Of a DNA stretch of 38,607 nucleotides, positions 4,885 to 10,985 are shown piece after piece. Below the pieces are notes generated by a model that was not told the origin of the DNA, did not search any database, and worked only from the letters and a program-made list of their open reading frames with translations. The DNA comes from a virus, in IMG/VR virus record IMGVR_UViG_3300017744_000040, positions 1 through 38,607 of that record; one strand, given 5' to 3'. Every line of letters starts with the position of its first letter. The first letter of the stretch is position 1. A program made the translations under genes and the position numbers.

Positions 4885-5694
4885 ATGAAAAGATTGGGTA
4901 TTATTGGACATGGCTTTGTGGGATCTGCTATCAATCAAGGCTTTACCAAAGACGTACAGAAATACATTGTTGATCCTAACAAGTTCAGCGGCAACACAAT
5001 ACAACAACTGATCAAATTCAAACCAAATGCAGTTTTTGTTTCTGTTCCAACTCCACAACTGGAAACAGGCGAGTGCAACACAGAAATACTTGATTCCGTT
5101 TTACAAGAATTAAATCAAGCAAAAGACTTACTGGTCATTATAAAGTCTACAGTGCCTGCCTACAAACTTCAATCGATTAAAGAACAATGCATCAATCTTA
5201 GAATAGTGTACAATCCAGAATTCCTAACAGAAAAAAATTACATAAATGATTTTAAAAATCCACCCATGCATGTGTTTGGTGGCGCAATTACAGATACAGA
5301 AACAGTAGAACAATTATATTTGGAACATTCTGCATGTAAAAAATGTCCTGTATTCCATACTGACATAGTGTCTGCATCATTGGTGAAGTACTGCATAAAC
5401 AGTTTCCTAGCAACCAAAGTTACTTTTATGAATGAGATGTATGATGTACTTCGAGTCGCAGGTGGAACTGAATGGAATGAATTTGTAAAAATGATCAACT
5501 CAGATCCAAGAATAGGCAAAACACATATGCGAGTGCCTGGCAATGATGGAGTTAGAGGTTATGCCGGATCATGCTTTCCTAAGGATACAGCCGCACTGGC
5601 ATACTTTGCAAGAGAGATCCTGAACACGCCGTTCACTCAATTAGAAACAAGTATAGATATTAACGATAAGTTAAGAAAAAAGAATCACTCATAA
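4885..5694 (+). CDS. UDP-glucose/GDP-mannose dehydrogenase family, short form
   Basis: 269 residues. The N-terminal Rossmann motif GIIGHGFVGSA binds NAD, STVP and NPEFL follow, and the catalytic cysteine is in GSCFPKD near residue 229. The family oxidises a nucleotide-sugar C6 alcohol to the uronic acid. Normal members have about 430 residues; this one ends soon after the catalytic Cys motif, so most of the C-terminal nucleotide-sugar-binding domain is missing. That leaves substrate and activity uncertain. It sits with epimerase and glycosyltransferase genes, fitting a glycan pathway. The transcript is predicted leaderless. The stop overlaps a converging lipoprotein gene by 6 bp. Confidence 0.8.
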   Translation: MKRLGIIGHGFVGSAINQGFTKDVQKYIVDPNKFSGNTIQQLIKFKPNAVFVSVPTPQLETGECNTEILDSVLQELNQAKDLLVIIKSTVPAYKLQSIKEQCINLRIVYNPEFLTEKNYINDFKNPPMHVFGGAITDTETVEQLYLEHSACKKCPVFHTDIVSASLVKYCINSFLATKVTFMNEMYDVLRVAGGTEWNEFVKMINSDPRIGKTHMRVPGNDGVRGYAGSCFPKDTAALAYFAREILNTPFTQLETSIDINDKLRKKNHS

Positions 5695-5847
5695 TTTTTC
5701 AATCACTACAGGCTCAACCGGATATGAATCATGTACCTGTCTTTCTTCTGGATGGGTTTCTACTGTTGGAAGGATAAAAGAGTTTTGTTGACTAGCAGAA
5801 CTACATCCACTAGCCAACACAAATATTACAAGTAATTTTTGGAACAT
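5689..5847 (-). CDS. Small lipoprotein (52 aa)
   Basis: 52 residues starting MFQKLLVIFVLASGCSS: a hydrophobic signal followed by a lipobox-like ASGC, then a short mature part rich in Glu, Pro and Val. Lipidation is inferred from the signal; the box is slightly atypical. Size and proline content resemble outer-membrane spanin subunits (Rz1-like), but no inner partner is evident. The ATG shares a base with the stop of the upstream gene (TAATG), so translation is likely coupled. Confidence 0.6.
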   Translation of the reverse strand: MFQKLLVIFVLASGCSSASQQNSFILPTVETHPEERQVHDSYPVEPVVIEKL

Positions 5848-5978
5848 TATTTTTTTTGAAGTCTTTTTACTTTCTTAAACTTCTTTTTGACCTTTACTTC
5901 CTTTGTAAGAACTAAAGGTTTTTCTGGCATGTATCCAGCCACAATGTTTTGCCAAAGTTTTTTTACTGCCGTAATCAT
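5847..5978 (-). CDS. Small basic protein (43 aa)
   Basis: 43 residues starting MITAVKKLWQNIVAGY. The N-terminal half is amphipathic and the C-terminal half is very basic (KEVKVKKKFKKVKRL), suggesting nucleic-acid or membrane-phosphate contact. The start is 1 nt beyond the stop of the upstream micro-gene (TAAAATG) and the stop overlaps the lipoprotein ATG. It is the middle gene of a three-gene unit. No family recognised. Confidence 0.55.
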   Translation of the reverse strand: MITAVKKLWQNIVAGYMPEKPLVLTKEVKVKKKFKKVKRLQKK

Positions 5979-5979
5979 T

Positions 5980-6090
5980 TTACTTTTTCCAAAACATGGC
6001 TTTACTTGCCACTGCTTTTAAATCGTCGTATTTTTCATTTGCATACCATCCAGCCGCAAAGCCGATGATAAATCCGATTGTGGTAAACAT
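5980..6090 (-). CDS. Membrane-anchored micro-protein (36 aa)
   Basis: 36 residues starting MFTTIGFIIGFAAGWYANEKY: one glycine-zipper-like helix (G-x3-G-x3-G) and a Lys-rich tail. Such helices pack tightly in membranes. A strong Shine-Dalgarno (GGAGG) lies 7 nt before the ATG, fixing the start. Unlike many genes here, it has a real leader from a GATAAATA late promoter. It leads a coupled three-gene unit with 5847-5978 and 5689-5847. Confidence 0.6.
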   Translation of the reverse strand: MFTTIGFIIGFAAGWYANEKYDDLKAVASKAMFWKK

Positions 6091-6120
6091 AGGTATTCCT
6101 CCGTTTGTTTTACTTGATCA

Positions 6121-6128
6121 TATTTATC
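6121..6128 (-). promoter_or_regulatory. Late promoter (GATAAATA) with a true leader
   Basis: Minus-strand GATAAATA, with predicted +1 near 6115 and a leader of about 25 nt carrying GGAGG before the ATG at 6090. It contrasts with the leaderless promoters elsewhere. Confidence 0.6.
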
Positions 6129-6133
6129 TTATT

Positions 6134-6508
6134 TTAGAAGCCAAAAAGTAACTCTCTAACCTGCGGATCAATTGATTCTTGTGTCCAGGGTGGAGTCATT
6201 GTGATTCTAGTGTGACATTTTTTTATGCCGGGTATGCTTTCTACTGCTAACTGTATGTCTTTAGGTATAATGTCTGCCGCAGGACAAAATGCACTTGTCA
6301 ATGTGTGTAACACAAAGCAGTGTCCGGCCTCGGTAACTTTAATGTCATACACCAGTCCCAATTGATAGATGTCAATTGGCAGTTCAGGATCATATACAGT
6401 TTTAAGTTTATCTTTGATTGCTTCGATGTATTCCAGTCGAGTTGACTCATGATCTTCAATGTCGTTGAGATTTAAATTAAGTCCTGCTGTGTCTTTTGTG
6501 CTTGACAT
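6134..6508 (-). CDS. DUF59/MIP18-family Fe-S assembly protein (SufT/PaaD-like)
   Basis: 124 residues. The family signature is clear: VYDPELPIDIYQLGLVYDI, then TSAFCPAADIIPKDI with the conserved Cys, then a C-terminal TPPWTQESI. DUF59 proteins help mature Fe-S proteins. The frame opens at 6556, but the ATG at 6508 is chosen because it begins the hydrophilic N-terminus and lies 6 nt after a TATAAT. It may support phage or host Fe-S enzymes; this window encodes a ferredoxin, two radical SAM proteins and endonuclease III, all Fe-S proteins. Confidence 0.85.
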   Translation of the reverse strand: MSSTKDTAGLNLNLNDIEDHESTRLEYIEAIKDKLKTVYDPELPIDIYQLGLVYDIKVTEAGHCFVLHTLTSAFCPAADIIPKDIQLAVESIPGIKKCHTRITMTPPWTQESIDPQVRELLFGF

Positions 6509-6532
6509 AATATTATTATATGCTATTATAAT
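6502..6532 (+). promoter_or_regulatory. Possible sigma70 promoter for the lipoprotein genes
   Basis: TTGACA (6502-6507) and TATAAT (6527-6532), but with a long 19-nt spacer. Predicted +1 is near 6539, giving a leader of about 22 nt with a weak AGAAG before the ATG at 6562. It overlaps the divergent DUF59 promoter. Confidence 0.4.
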
Positions 6533-6543
6533 GATAACTACAA
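6515..6543 (-). promoter_or_regulatory. Leaderless promoter of the DUF59 gene
   Basis: TTGTAG (6543-6538), 17-nt spacer, perfect TATAAT (6520-6515). The ATG at 6508 is 6 nt after the -10. Confidence 0.55.
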
Positions 6544-6561
6544 TAGAAGAAAACAAAACTT

Positions 6562-6759
6562 ATGAAAAAACTATTATTAATCGCACTTTTAGGCTTATTT
6601 TTAACAGCATGTTCAAAAGTCACAGACGCAGTTACCATTGGTAAAAAATGTGTAGTGAAAGATGACAAAGTTGTTTACAGTTATGTTTGGTTATACAACA
6701 AGGCTTCAGGTCTTAATGCAGACGCAGAACAGTGTAAACAGATTGCAGAAAAAAAATAA
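6562..6759 (+). CDS. Small lipoprotein (65 aa)
   Basis: 65 residues starting MKKLLLIALLGLFLTACSK: a textbook signal peptide with lipobox LTAC, leaving about 48 mature residues. The mature part has two further cysteines (KKCVV and EQCKQ) that could form a disulfide. Likely anchored in the host envelope. Function is unknown; superinfection immunity or lysis are typical jobs for phage lipoproteins. The stop overlaps the next ATG (TAATG). Confidence 0.75.
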   Translation: MKKLLLIALLGLFLTACSKVTDAVTIGKKCVVKDDKVVYSYVWLYNKASGLNADAEQCKQIAEKK

Positions 6760-7073
6760 TGTTTAAAATTTTGATTTTGGCCTACATGATAGGCCAGGAT
6801 CCTATCATCACCCAACAGACTTTCCAAATGCAAAAACAATTTGCTACAATGGAAGAGTGCAAACAAGAACTGTTACTTCAAACTCGAAACAACGGCACAT
6901 ACGATGTGTTGTGGGACTTTGTTAACAAAGGTCAGTTTGAGTGGGACTGGCTTGTAGCAGGTTGCAAAAATGATAAGACGGGCGAAGAATTTAGATTAGA
7001 GCCCACATATCCCAAAGGCAAACCTTTAGAACTAGAAGGTTTAGACTTCACTGAAGAAAGACTAGAAGTCTAA
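6759..7073 (+). CDS. Small MFKIL-family protein (104 aa)
   Basis: 104 residues starting MFKILILAYMIGQDP. A short hydrophobic start is followed by MEECKQELL and, later, WLVAGCKND, then an acidic tail. The order of motifs (MFKIL, Cys-x-Gln-x-x, x-G-Cys) matches the protein at 2668-2874, though the rest differs. Cysteines at both ends of the core suggest an exported, disulfide-bonded fold. It is coupled to the lipoprotein gene by TAATG, so the two may work together. Its stop abuts the stop of the converging glycosyltransferase. Confidence 0.65.
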   Translation: MFKILILAYMIGQDPIITQQTFQMQKQFATMEECKQELLLQTRNNGTYDVLWDFVNKGQFEWDWLVAGCKNDKTGEEFRLEPTYPKGKPLELEGLDFTEERLEV

Positions 7074-7814
7074 TTACAATTTAAAATTATCTATAAAATT
7101 TTTCAAAGTGGCAACATCACTTTGCAAATGACGTTGGCATGACTTCCATGCCCAATCATCACGATTTCTAATGTTCATGTGTGTTCGAACTTGGGTTGCA
7201 GTGTCGTCTTCCATTTTCTTTACTCTGAATTTTATATCCCTAACAAAAACACATCGACCAACTTGTCTTGCTACCTTTTGTGTGTAACTGTCAACATAGA
7301 AGTGCCAAAACTGATAAGGACACATATAACCTAGAGCCTTGATCCAATTTTTATGAACAACAAAATGAGGACTAGGTAGTGTCTCTTTAGGGCTCGGCCA
7401 ATAATTATTTTTTAGACTTTTTAATTGTTTTTGTGTGTATCCTCTTAATCTATCTGTATTTGGTACTACCATTAAAATTTTATCATTGTAACGATTAAAC
7501 ATATCATAAATTTGTTTTTCCCATGCAGGAGTTTCTATCTGCACATCATCACCAATCAAGCAGACAAGATCGTGTTTGGCATTTGTCGCCAGTTGGTTCC
7601 AACTAAACGATGTGCTTTGGTGTGGACCCATATCTATTCTAACGTGTTTACATTTTCTAAACAGATTTAAATATTCAGCACGTGTTGGATCATCCTCATT
7701 GAGGTACAAGTAAACTTCAACATGATCTTTTTTAGAAGCAAATTTCATTGCTTTGTCATACATTCTTTTAGCAAGTGTAGGACGTCCTCTAGAGGGGCAA
7801 CATAAAGTTATCAT
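7074..7814 (-). CDS. GT-A-type glycosyltransferase-like protein
   Basis: 246 residues from the ATG at 7814. The start motif ITLCCPSRGRP and the metal-binding-like GDDVQ near residue 90 are typical of GT-A (family 2-like) enzymes that use nucleotide sugars. The C-terminal half has aromatic-rich YQFWHFYVDSY. A longer start at 7832 exists, but 7814 makes the ATGA overlap with the upstream epimerase stop. Sugar and acceptor are unknown. The neighbouring epimerase and FkbM genes suggest decoration of a glycan. Confidence 0.75.
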   Translation of the reverse strand: MITLCCPSRGRPTLAKRMYDKAMKFASKKDHVEVYLYLNEDDPTRAEYLNLFRKCKHVRIDMGPHQSTSFSWNQLATNAKHDLVCLIGDDVQIETPAWEKQIYDMFNRYNDKILMVVPNTDRLRGYTQKQLKSLKNNYWPSPKETLPSPHFVVHKNWIKALGYMCPYQFWHFYVDSYTQKVARQVGRCVFVRDIKFRVKKMEDDTATQVRTHMNIRNRDDWAWKSCQRHLQSDVATLKNFIDNFKL

Positions 7815-8815
7815 ATCAGTTTGTTCTTCCATGTATCAGGTGTGATGTCGTTTATTATTTCTAAAGGTAAATGATATTGAAATTTTTTGGTACCTCTTGT
7901 TCTAATATATTCTGCGGTCTTTTTTACAGACTGCCTTAGATTATTTGAGGTGCTGTATCCTAATATTTTTCTTGCCTTGTCTGATGAACACACAGCCAAC
8001 TTAACTTCTTTGGGCCTGTCTTTGTGATGTATGGGATCTAGATTTAATCCAGTTTCATTTGCACACATTTCTGCAAGTTCATTGATAGTGATTGGTTCTT
8101 CATCTGGTCCTATGTTTATTACTTCGCCCACAACATTGTCTTGAAATGCAAGTTGTTTCAAACAAAACAAACAGTCGTCAATGTCACTGAAACATCTTTG
8201 TTGTTTGCCATCTCCGTATATAATTGGTTGCTTCCCTTGTAACATTCTGTTCAACATAATGCTCATTACATTTCTATAAGGATCGTCATATTTTTGTCTA
8301 GGTCCTACTATGTTGTGCGGAACGGCAATAACATATTCAACTCCGTGTGTTTCACATAAGTTTTTTAAAACATCTTCGCCTGCCTTCTTTGCGATACCAT
8401 ACGGGTCCTGAGGGACACACTGATATGATTCTTTGTATGGCATCTGATCGTGATGACCATATCTAGCCATACTTGAACAATACACAATACGTTTTACTTT
8501 ATTTCTAATCGCGGCTGTTATTGTCGTAACCGATGCTTCAAATATATTTCTTGTTACTAACACAGGACTGAATACAGACAAGCCTTCATAGGCTGTCGCC
8601 GCAGTGTGATACACAATGTCACAACCTTCCATGGCTTTGGTTAAATTTTCTAAATCGCAACAGTCAACTTGATGGAATTCAACACCCTGTGGCACATTGT
8701 CCGAGTACCCACCAATCATGTTGTCGTTGCCAGCAACTGTGTGTCCCTCTGACAGCATTAGATCAGCAAGATGTGATCCTAGAAATCCTGCTACACCTGT
8801 TACAAAAATTTTCAT
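7811..8815 (-). CDS. NAD-dependent epimerase/dehydratase (extended SDR)
   Basis: 334 residues, normal for the family. The N-terminal GVAGFLGS motif binds NAD(P), VYHTAA follows, and the active-site YGIAK (YxxxK) with its upstream serine in VYCSSMARYG is intact. The C-terminal half has the usual substrate region (NIVGPRQ, YGDGKQQRCF). It probably acts as a nucleotide-sugar 4-epimerase or 4,6-dehydratase; which one cannot be read. It lies between FkbM and glycosyltransferase genes on the minus strand and ends in an ATGA overlap with the latter. Confidence 0.9.
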   Translation of the reverse strand: MKIFVTGVAGFLGSHLADLMLSEGHTVAGNDNMIGGYSDNVPQGVEFHQVDCCDLENLTKAMEGCDIVYHTAATAYEGLSVFSPVLVTRNIFEASVTTITAAIRNKVKRIVYCSSMARYGHHDQMPYKESYQCVPQDPYGIAKKAGEDVLKNLCETHGVEYVIAVPHNIVGPRQKYDDPYRNVMSIMLNRMLQGKQPIIYGDGKQQRCFSDIDDCLFCLKQLAFQDNVVGEVINIGPDEEPITINELAEMCANETGLNLDPIHHKDRPKEVKLAVCSSDKARKILGYSTSNNLRQSVKKTAEYIRTRGTKKFQYHLPLEIINDITPDTWKNKLI

Positions 8816-8816
8816 A

Positions 8817-9452
8817 TTAATGATTATTTACGAACACAACGTCAGGCCAGGTTTTTATTAACACACTGAATCCTTTTTGTTTTAAGTACTTGGTAATTTG
8901 ATCATTGCTAGATCCGTACTTTTTTGAATTGTTGTTAAGTTCAATCATCACATATGTGCATTGAGTCAATGCATCGTTGGCTCCTTTAAGCACTTCCATT
9001 TCGTAGCCTTCAACATCAATTTTTATTAAGTCTATGTCTTCAATAGCAAAACTATCAATAGTTGTCATTAAGATATCACCATCAGGAACAACACGTTTGC
9101 CTTGTGTAAAATTTTCTTGTTCTGTCTTTAAAGACACCTGTTGTTTTTCAGATCCAACAGCACAATGATGTGCAATAACATTATCCTTGATATTTTTTAT
9201 TAAACAGTCATAGTGTATTTGGTCTGGTTCAAATGCATGAATCAAGTTTGCATACTTGCTGATAGTATTGCTCCATGTGCCACACCAAGCACCAACGTCT
9301 AACACATTGTTAAATTTCAAATGTTTACGATCTAGATATTCAACAAACTGTTTTACACCTTTGTTCTGCGTAAATGGTTCGCCCGTTTTCCATTTTTTCA
9401 TATGGATATCGTTTGCTGGCACCCAGTAGCCGTTTACATATTCAATGTTCAT
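8817..9452 (-). CDS. FkbM-family methyltransferase
   Basis: 211 residues. NVLDVGAWCGTWS is the SAM-binding motif I (about residues 49-61). The FkbM signature IDLIKIDVEGYEMEVLKGA lies near residue 140. FkbM enzymes O-methylate sugars and other small hydroxyls. The start is set by a TCTAAATA late element 6 nt upstream, which overlaps the stop of the upstream lipoprotein gene. Only 1 nt separates it from the epimerase. It probably methylates a sugar made by this cluster. It is distinct from the second FkbM at 21997. Confidence 0.85.
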   Translation of the reverse strand: MNIEYVNGYWVPANDIHMKKWKTGEPFTQNKGVKQFVEYLDRKHLKFNNVLDVGAWCGTWSNTISKYANLIHAFEPDQIHYDCLIKNIKDNVIAHHCAVGSEKQQVSLKTEQENFTQGKRVVPDGDILMTTIDSFAIEDIDLIKIDVEGYEMEVLKGANDALTQCTYVMIELNNNSKKYGSSNDQITKYLKQKGFSVLIKTWPDVVFVNNH

Positions 9453-9457
9453 TAAAA

Positions 9458-9694
9458 CTATTTAGACGTATCTAGTTCCTTGTCAACGTTTTCCCATTCT
9501 TTTTGTTCGAGAGTCTCTTGACATAATTTTGGAGCAACCATACAACCCAGCAGTTTTCCTATGGTTTGTGATTGTTCAACCACAACCTCTAGCGGTCCTG
9601 GCTCGTATTCTTTTTGAGGTTTTGCACATGCGGCCAAACTGATTAGAATGATCACTAGCAAAACTATAATGTATTTTTCTAATCTATTGTTCAT
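9458..9694 (-). CDS. Lipoprotein (78 aa)
   Basis: 78 residues starting MNNRLEKYIIVLLVIILISLAACAK: a long hydrophobic signal and a clear LAAC lipobox at about residue 20-23. The mature part is acidic, with two more cysteines (LLGCMV and KLCQE). Likely outer- or inner-membrane anchored. Function unknown. AATAAATA lies 5 nt before its ATG, so the mRNA is predicted leaderless. The 3' end carries the promoter for the FkbM gene. Confidence 0.75.
   Translation of the reverse strand: MNNRLEKYIIVLLVIILISLAACAKPQKEYEPGPLEVVVEQSQTIGKLLGCMVAPKLCQETLEQKEWENVDKELDTSK
9459..9466 (-). promoter_or_regulatory. Late promoter (TCTAAATA) inside the end of the lipoprotein gene
   Basis: Minus-strand TCTAAATA, whose last bases belong to the TAG stop at 9460-9458, ends 6 nt before the FkbM ATG at 9452. 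Confidence 0.55.
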
Positions 9695-9699
9695 GAAGA

Positions 9700-9707
9700 T
9701 ATTTATT
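9700..9707 (-). promoter_or_regulatory. Late promoter (AATAAATA), leaderless
   Basis: Minus-strand AATAAATA ends 5 nt before the lipoprotein ATG at 9694. Same octamer and gap as 4624-4631. Confidence 0.7.
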
Positions 9708-9719
9708 GGGTAGGTTGCA

Positions 9720-9745
9720 TAGGGTAATATAGGTATACTACCCTA
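9720..9745 (-). terminator. Hairpin after the 9754-9954 gene
   Basis: TAGGGTA (9720-9726) and TACCCTA (9739-9745) make a 7-bp stem with a 12-nt loop just downstream of the minus-strand gene. No long U-tract follows, so it may be a weak or factor-dependent terminator. Confidence 0.4.
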
Positions 9746-9753
9746 ATACAGTT

Positions 9754-9954
9754 TTAGATTTCTTTTTTGTTTACTTTTATATGGTTTAATACTTTACCAG
9801 CATTTGGTCCTTCTTTAACCATGTAGCCAGTGGTACCGTTACCATATGCTTCAACACTGTCCTTGTTTCTTTGTAGGACTTTTATTTTTTTTTGTTTTTC
9901 TTGTTCACTTGCGTATGACTTTAGCATACGTGTGTGTCTATCTGTGTTGTCCAT
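9754..9954 (-). CDS. Small hydrophilic phage protein (66 aa)
   Basis: 66 residues starting MDNTDRHTRMLKSYASEQEKQ. The N-terminal half is a charged helix; the second half (YGNGTTGYMVKEGPNAGKVLNHI) looks like a small beta domain. A strong Shine-Dalgarno (GGAGG) lies 7 nt before the ATG, at the end of a leader of about 75 nt with two direct repeats. No family can be named. The long leader suggests early expression and possible post-transcriptional control. Confidence 0.65.
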   Translation of the reverse strand: MDNTDRHTRMLKSYASEQEKQKKIKVLQRNKDSVEAYGNGTTGYMVKEGPNAGKVLNHIKVNKKEI

Positions 9955-9979
9955 AAGTCGCCTCCTTTTACTTTAGTTG

Positions 9980-10014
9980 GCCACTTTTAACTGATGTGGA
10001 TCAGCCACTTTTAA
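9980..10014 (-). repeat. Direct repeat in the leader of the 9754-9954 gene
   Basis: GCCACTTTTAA occurs at 9980-9990 and 10004-10014 (24-nt period), with flanking similarity (ATGTGGA versus ATGTGAA). In the minus-strand mRNA this puts two TTAAAAGTGGC copies ahead of the Shine-Dalgarno. Could be a binding site for a repressor; inference only. Confidence 0.45.
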
Positions 10015-10035
10015 ACCATGTGAATGGTATTCTTT

Positions 10036-10063
10036 AGTGTAACAAATATTTAGTATATGTCAA
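10036..10063 (-). promoter_or_regulatory. Sigma70 promoter TTGACA-N16-TACACT
   Basis: Perfect TTGACA (10063-10058), 16-nt spacer, TACACT (10041-10036). Predicted +1 near 10029, giving the long leader of the 9754-9954 gene. Confidence 0.55.
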
Positions 10064-10128
10064 CTGGATCAAGTGTATATGTTTATATTTTACCACCGTT
10101 GTAAAGCGTTCTGTGTGCGTTTAAACGG

Positions 10129-10157
10129 TAGACTAGAACAGTTTTATATAGTATAAT
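10129..10157 (+). promoter_or_regulatory. Sigma70 promoter TAGACT-N17-TATAAT for the tRNA operon
   Basis: TAGACT (10129-10134), 17-nt spacer, perfect TATAAT (10152-10157). Predicted +1 near 10164, a few nt before tRNA-Thr. Confidence 0.65.
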
Positions 10158-10168
10158 TTAAACATGAT

Positions 10169-10242
10169 GCTCCCATAGTTAAATGGTATAACATCTCCAT
10201 GGTAAGGAGGCGTTCTAAGTTCGATTCTTGGTGGGAGCACCA
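10169..10242 (+). tRNA. tRNA-Thr (anticodon GGT)
   Basis: Complete cloverleaf: acceptor GCTCCCA/TGGGAGC, D-stem GTTA/TAAC, anticodon stem TCTCC/GGAGG (one T-G pair) with loop ATGGTAA giving anticodon GGT, T-arm CTAAG-TTCGATT-CTTGG. Discriminator A and an encoded CCA (10240-10242). It reads ACC and ACT codons. First of two tRNAs behind a sigma70 promoter and probably cotranscribed with the downstream genes. Confidence 0.95.
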
Positions 10243-10319
10243 TCCAAATGCAAAACAAAAGACTCAACAACTTATTTGGTTCTTTTGGTGAATTTGGTGA
10301 ATTTGGTAATACAAAAGTA

Positions 10320-10394
10320 GGTCCCATCGTCTATCGGTTAGGACACGTGGTTTTCATCCTCGAAAGAGGGGTTCGATTCCCCTTGGGACCGCCA
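10320..10394 (+). tRNA. tRNA-Glu (anticodon TTC) with a T-T mismatch in the anticodon stem
   Basis: Acceptor GGTCCCA/TGGGACC, D-arm GTCT...AGGAC, T-arm AGGGG-TTCGATT-CCCCT, discriminator G and encoded CCA (10392-10394). Loop TTTTCAT gives anticodon TTC. The anticodon stem CGTGG/CCTCG has a central T-T mismatch; CCACG would restore it. The rest looks functional. The 77-nt spacer from tRNA-Thr contains GGTGAATTT twice in tandem. Confidence 0.93.
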
Positions 10395-10418
10395 AGCAGA
10401 AGCGATAATTATAAAAAA

Positions 10419-10985
10419 ATGGATAACAAACAATTAAATTTTAATCATATCATTCCGATAGAAGTGTTCCATGAAAGCGATGATGTTGAAGTAGAAATAT
10501 TGATCAATGATCAATCTAAGTTTAAAAAGGTATTCACTGCGGCAGTAGTTCACAAACAATCTGTTGCATTTGATCATTTGTACGAATCGGGACAAAGGAA
10601 CAAACTTAAATTTATATTCAGCGGCAAGTCCGAGGCAAAAACAAGATATCTTAAATTGAATTCGATAAACATCAACAGCCAAAATTTAAATGTCTTCAAT
10701 GCAAATTATGTACCTACTATTAATCAAGAATGGTGGGATAGTTTGTCAGGGGACGACAAAGAAAAATATCTTGAAGTTATCTATGGAAAGAATGGTGCTA
10801 CCTACGGATGGTATGGGACTGTCGACTTAGAATACATCACAGTGGTAGACCAAAAAGGTTACTTACAAAAACGATTATCAAAAGAAACAAACGACATTGA
10901 AGTAGAAGAAATTATATCACGAAAACTTGACAAAATATTTTTGTTTCAAGAAAATGTATTACCCTGGAACAATCAAAATGATTAA
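10419..10985 (+). CDS. Hypothetical protein (188 aa)
   Basis: 188 residues starting MDNKQLNFNHIIPIEVF. Rich in beta-prone, charged residues, with NINSQNLNVF and a Trp/Tyr-rich EWWDSL...GWYGTVDLEY region; no signal peptide or membrane span. No family recognised. The frame stays open back through tRNA-Glu, so the ATG at 10419, first after the tRNA, is taken as the start. It probably comes from processing of the tRNA transcript. The stop overlaps the amidinotransferase ATG, so the two proteins may be functionally linked. Confidence 0.65.
   Translation: MDNKQLNFNHIIPIEVFHESDDVEVEILINDQSKFKKVFTAAVVHKQSVAFDHLYESGQRNKLKFIFSGKSEAKTRYLKLNSININSQNLNVFNANYVPTINQEWWDSLSGDDKEKYLEVIYGKNGATYGWYGTVDLEYITVVDQKGYLQKRLSKETNDIEVEEIISRKLDKIFLFQENVLPWNNQND

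Noticed and set aside
10243-10319. A third tRNA or CRISPR-like repeat between the two tRNAs
   Set aside because: Only a short GGTGAATTT tandem is present; no cloverleaf and no regularly spaced repeats. No CRISPR array or insertion sequence was seen anywhere in the window.
10248-10418. Coding region across tRNA-Glu
   Set aside because: The frame is open by chance through a complete tRNA; coding is placed after it.
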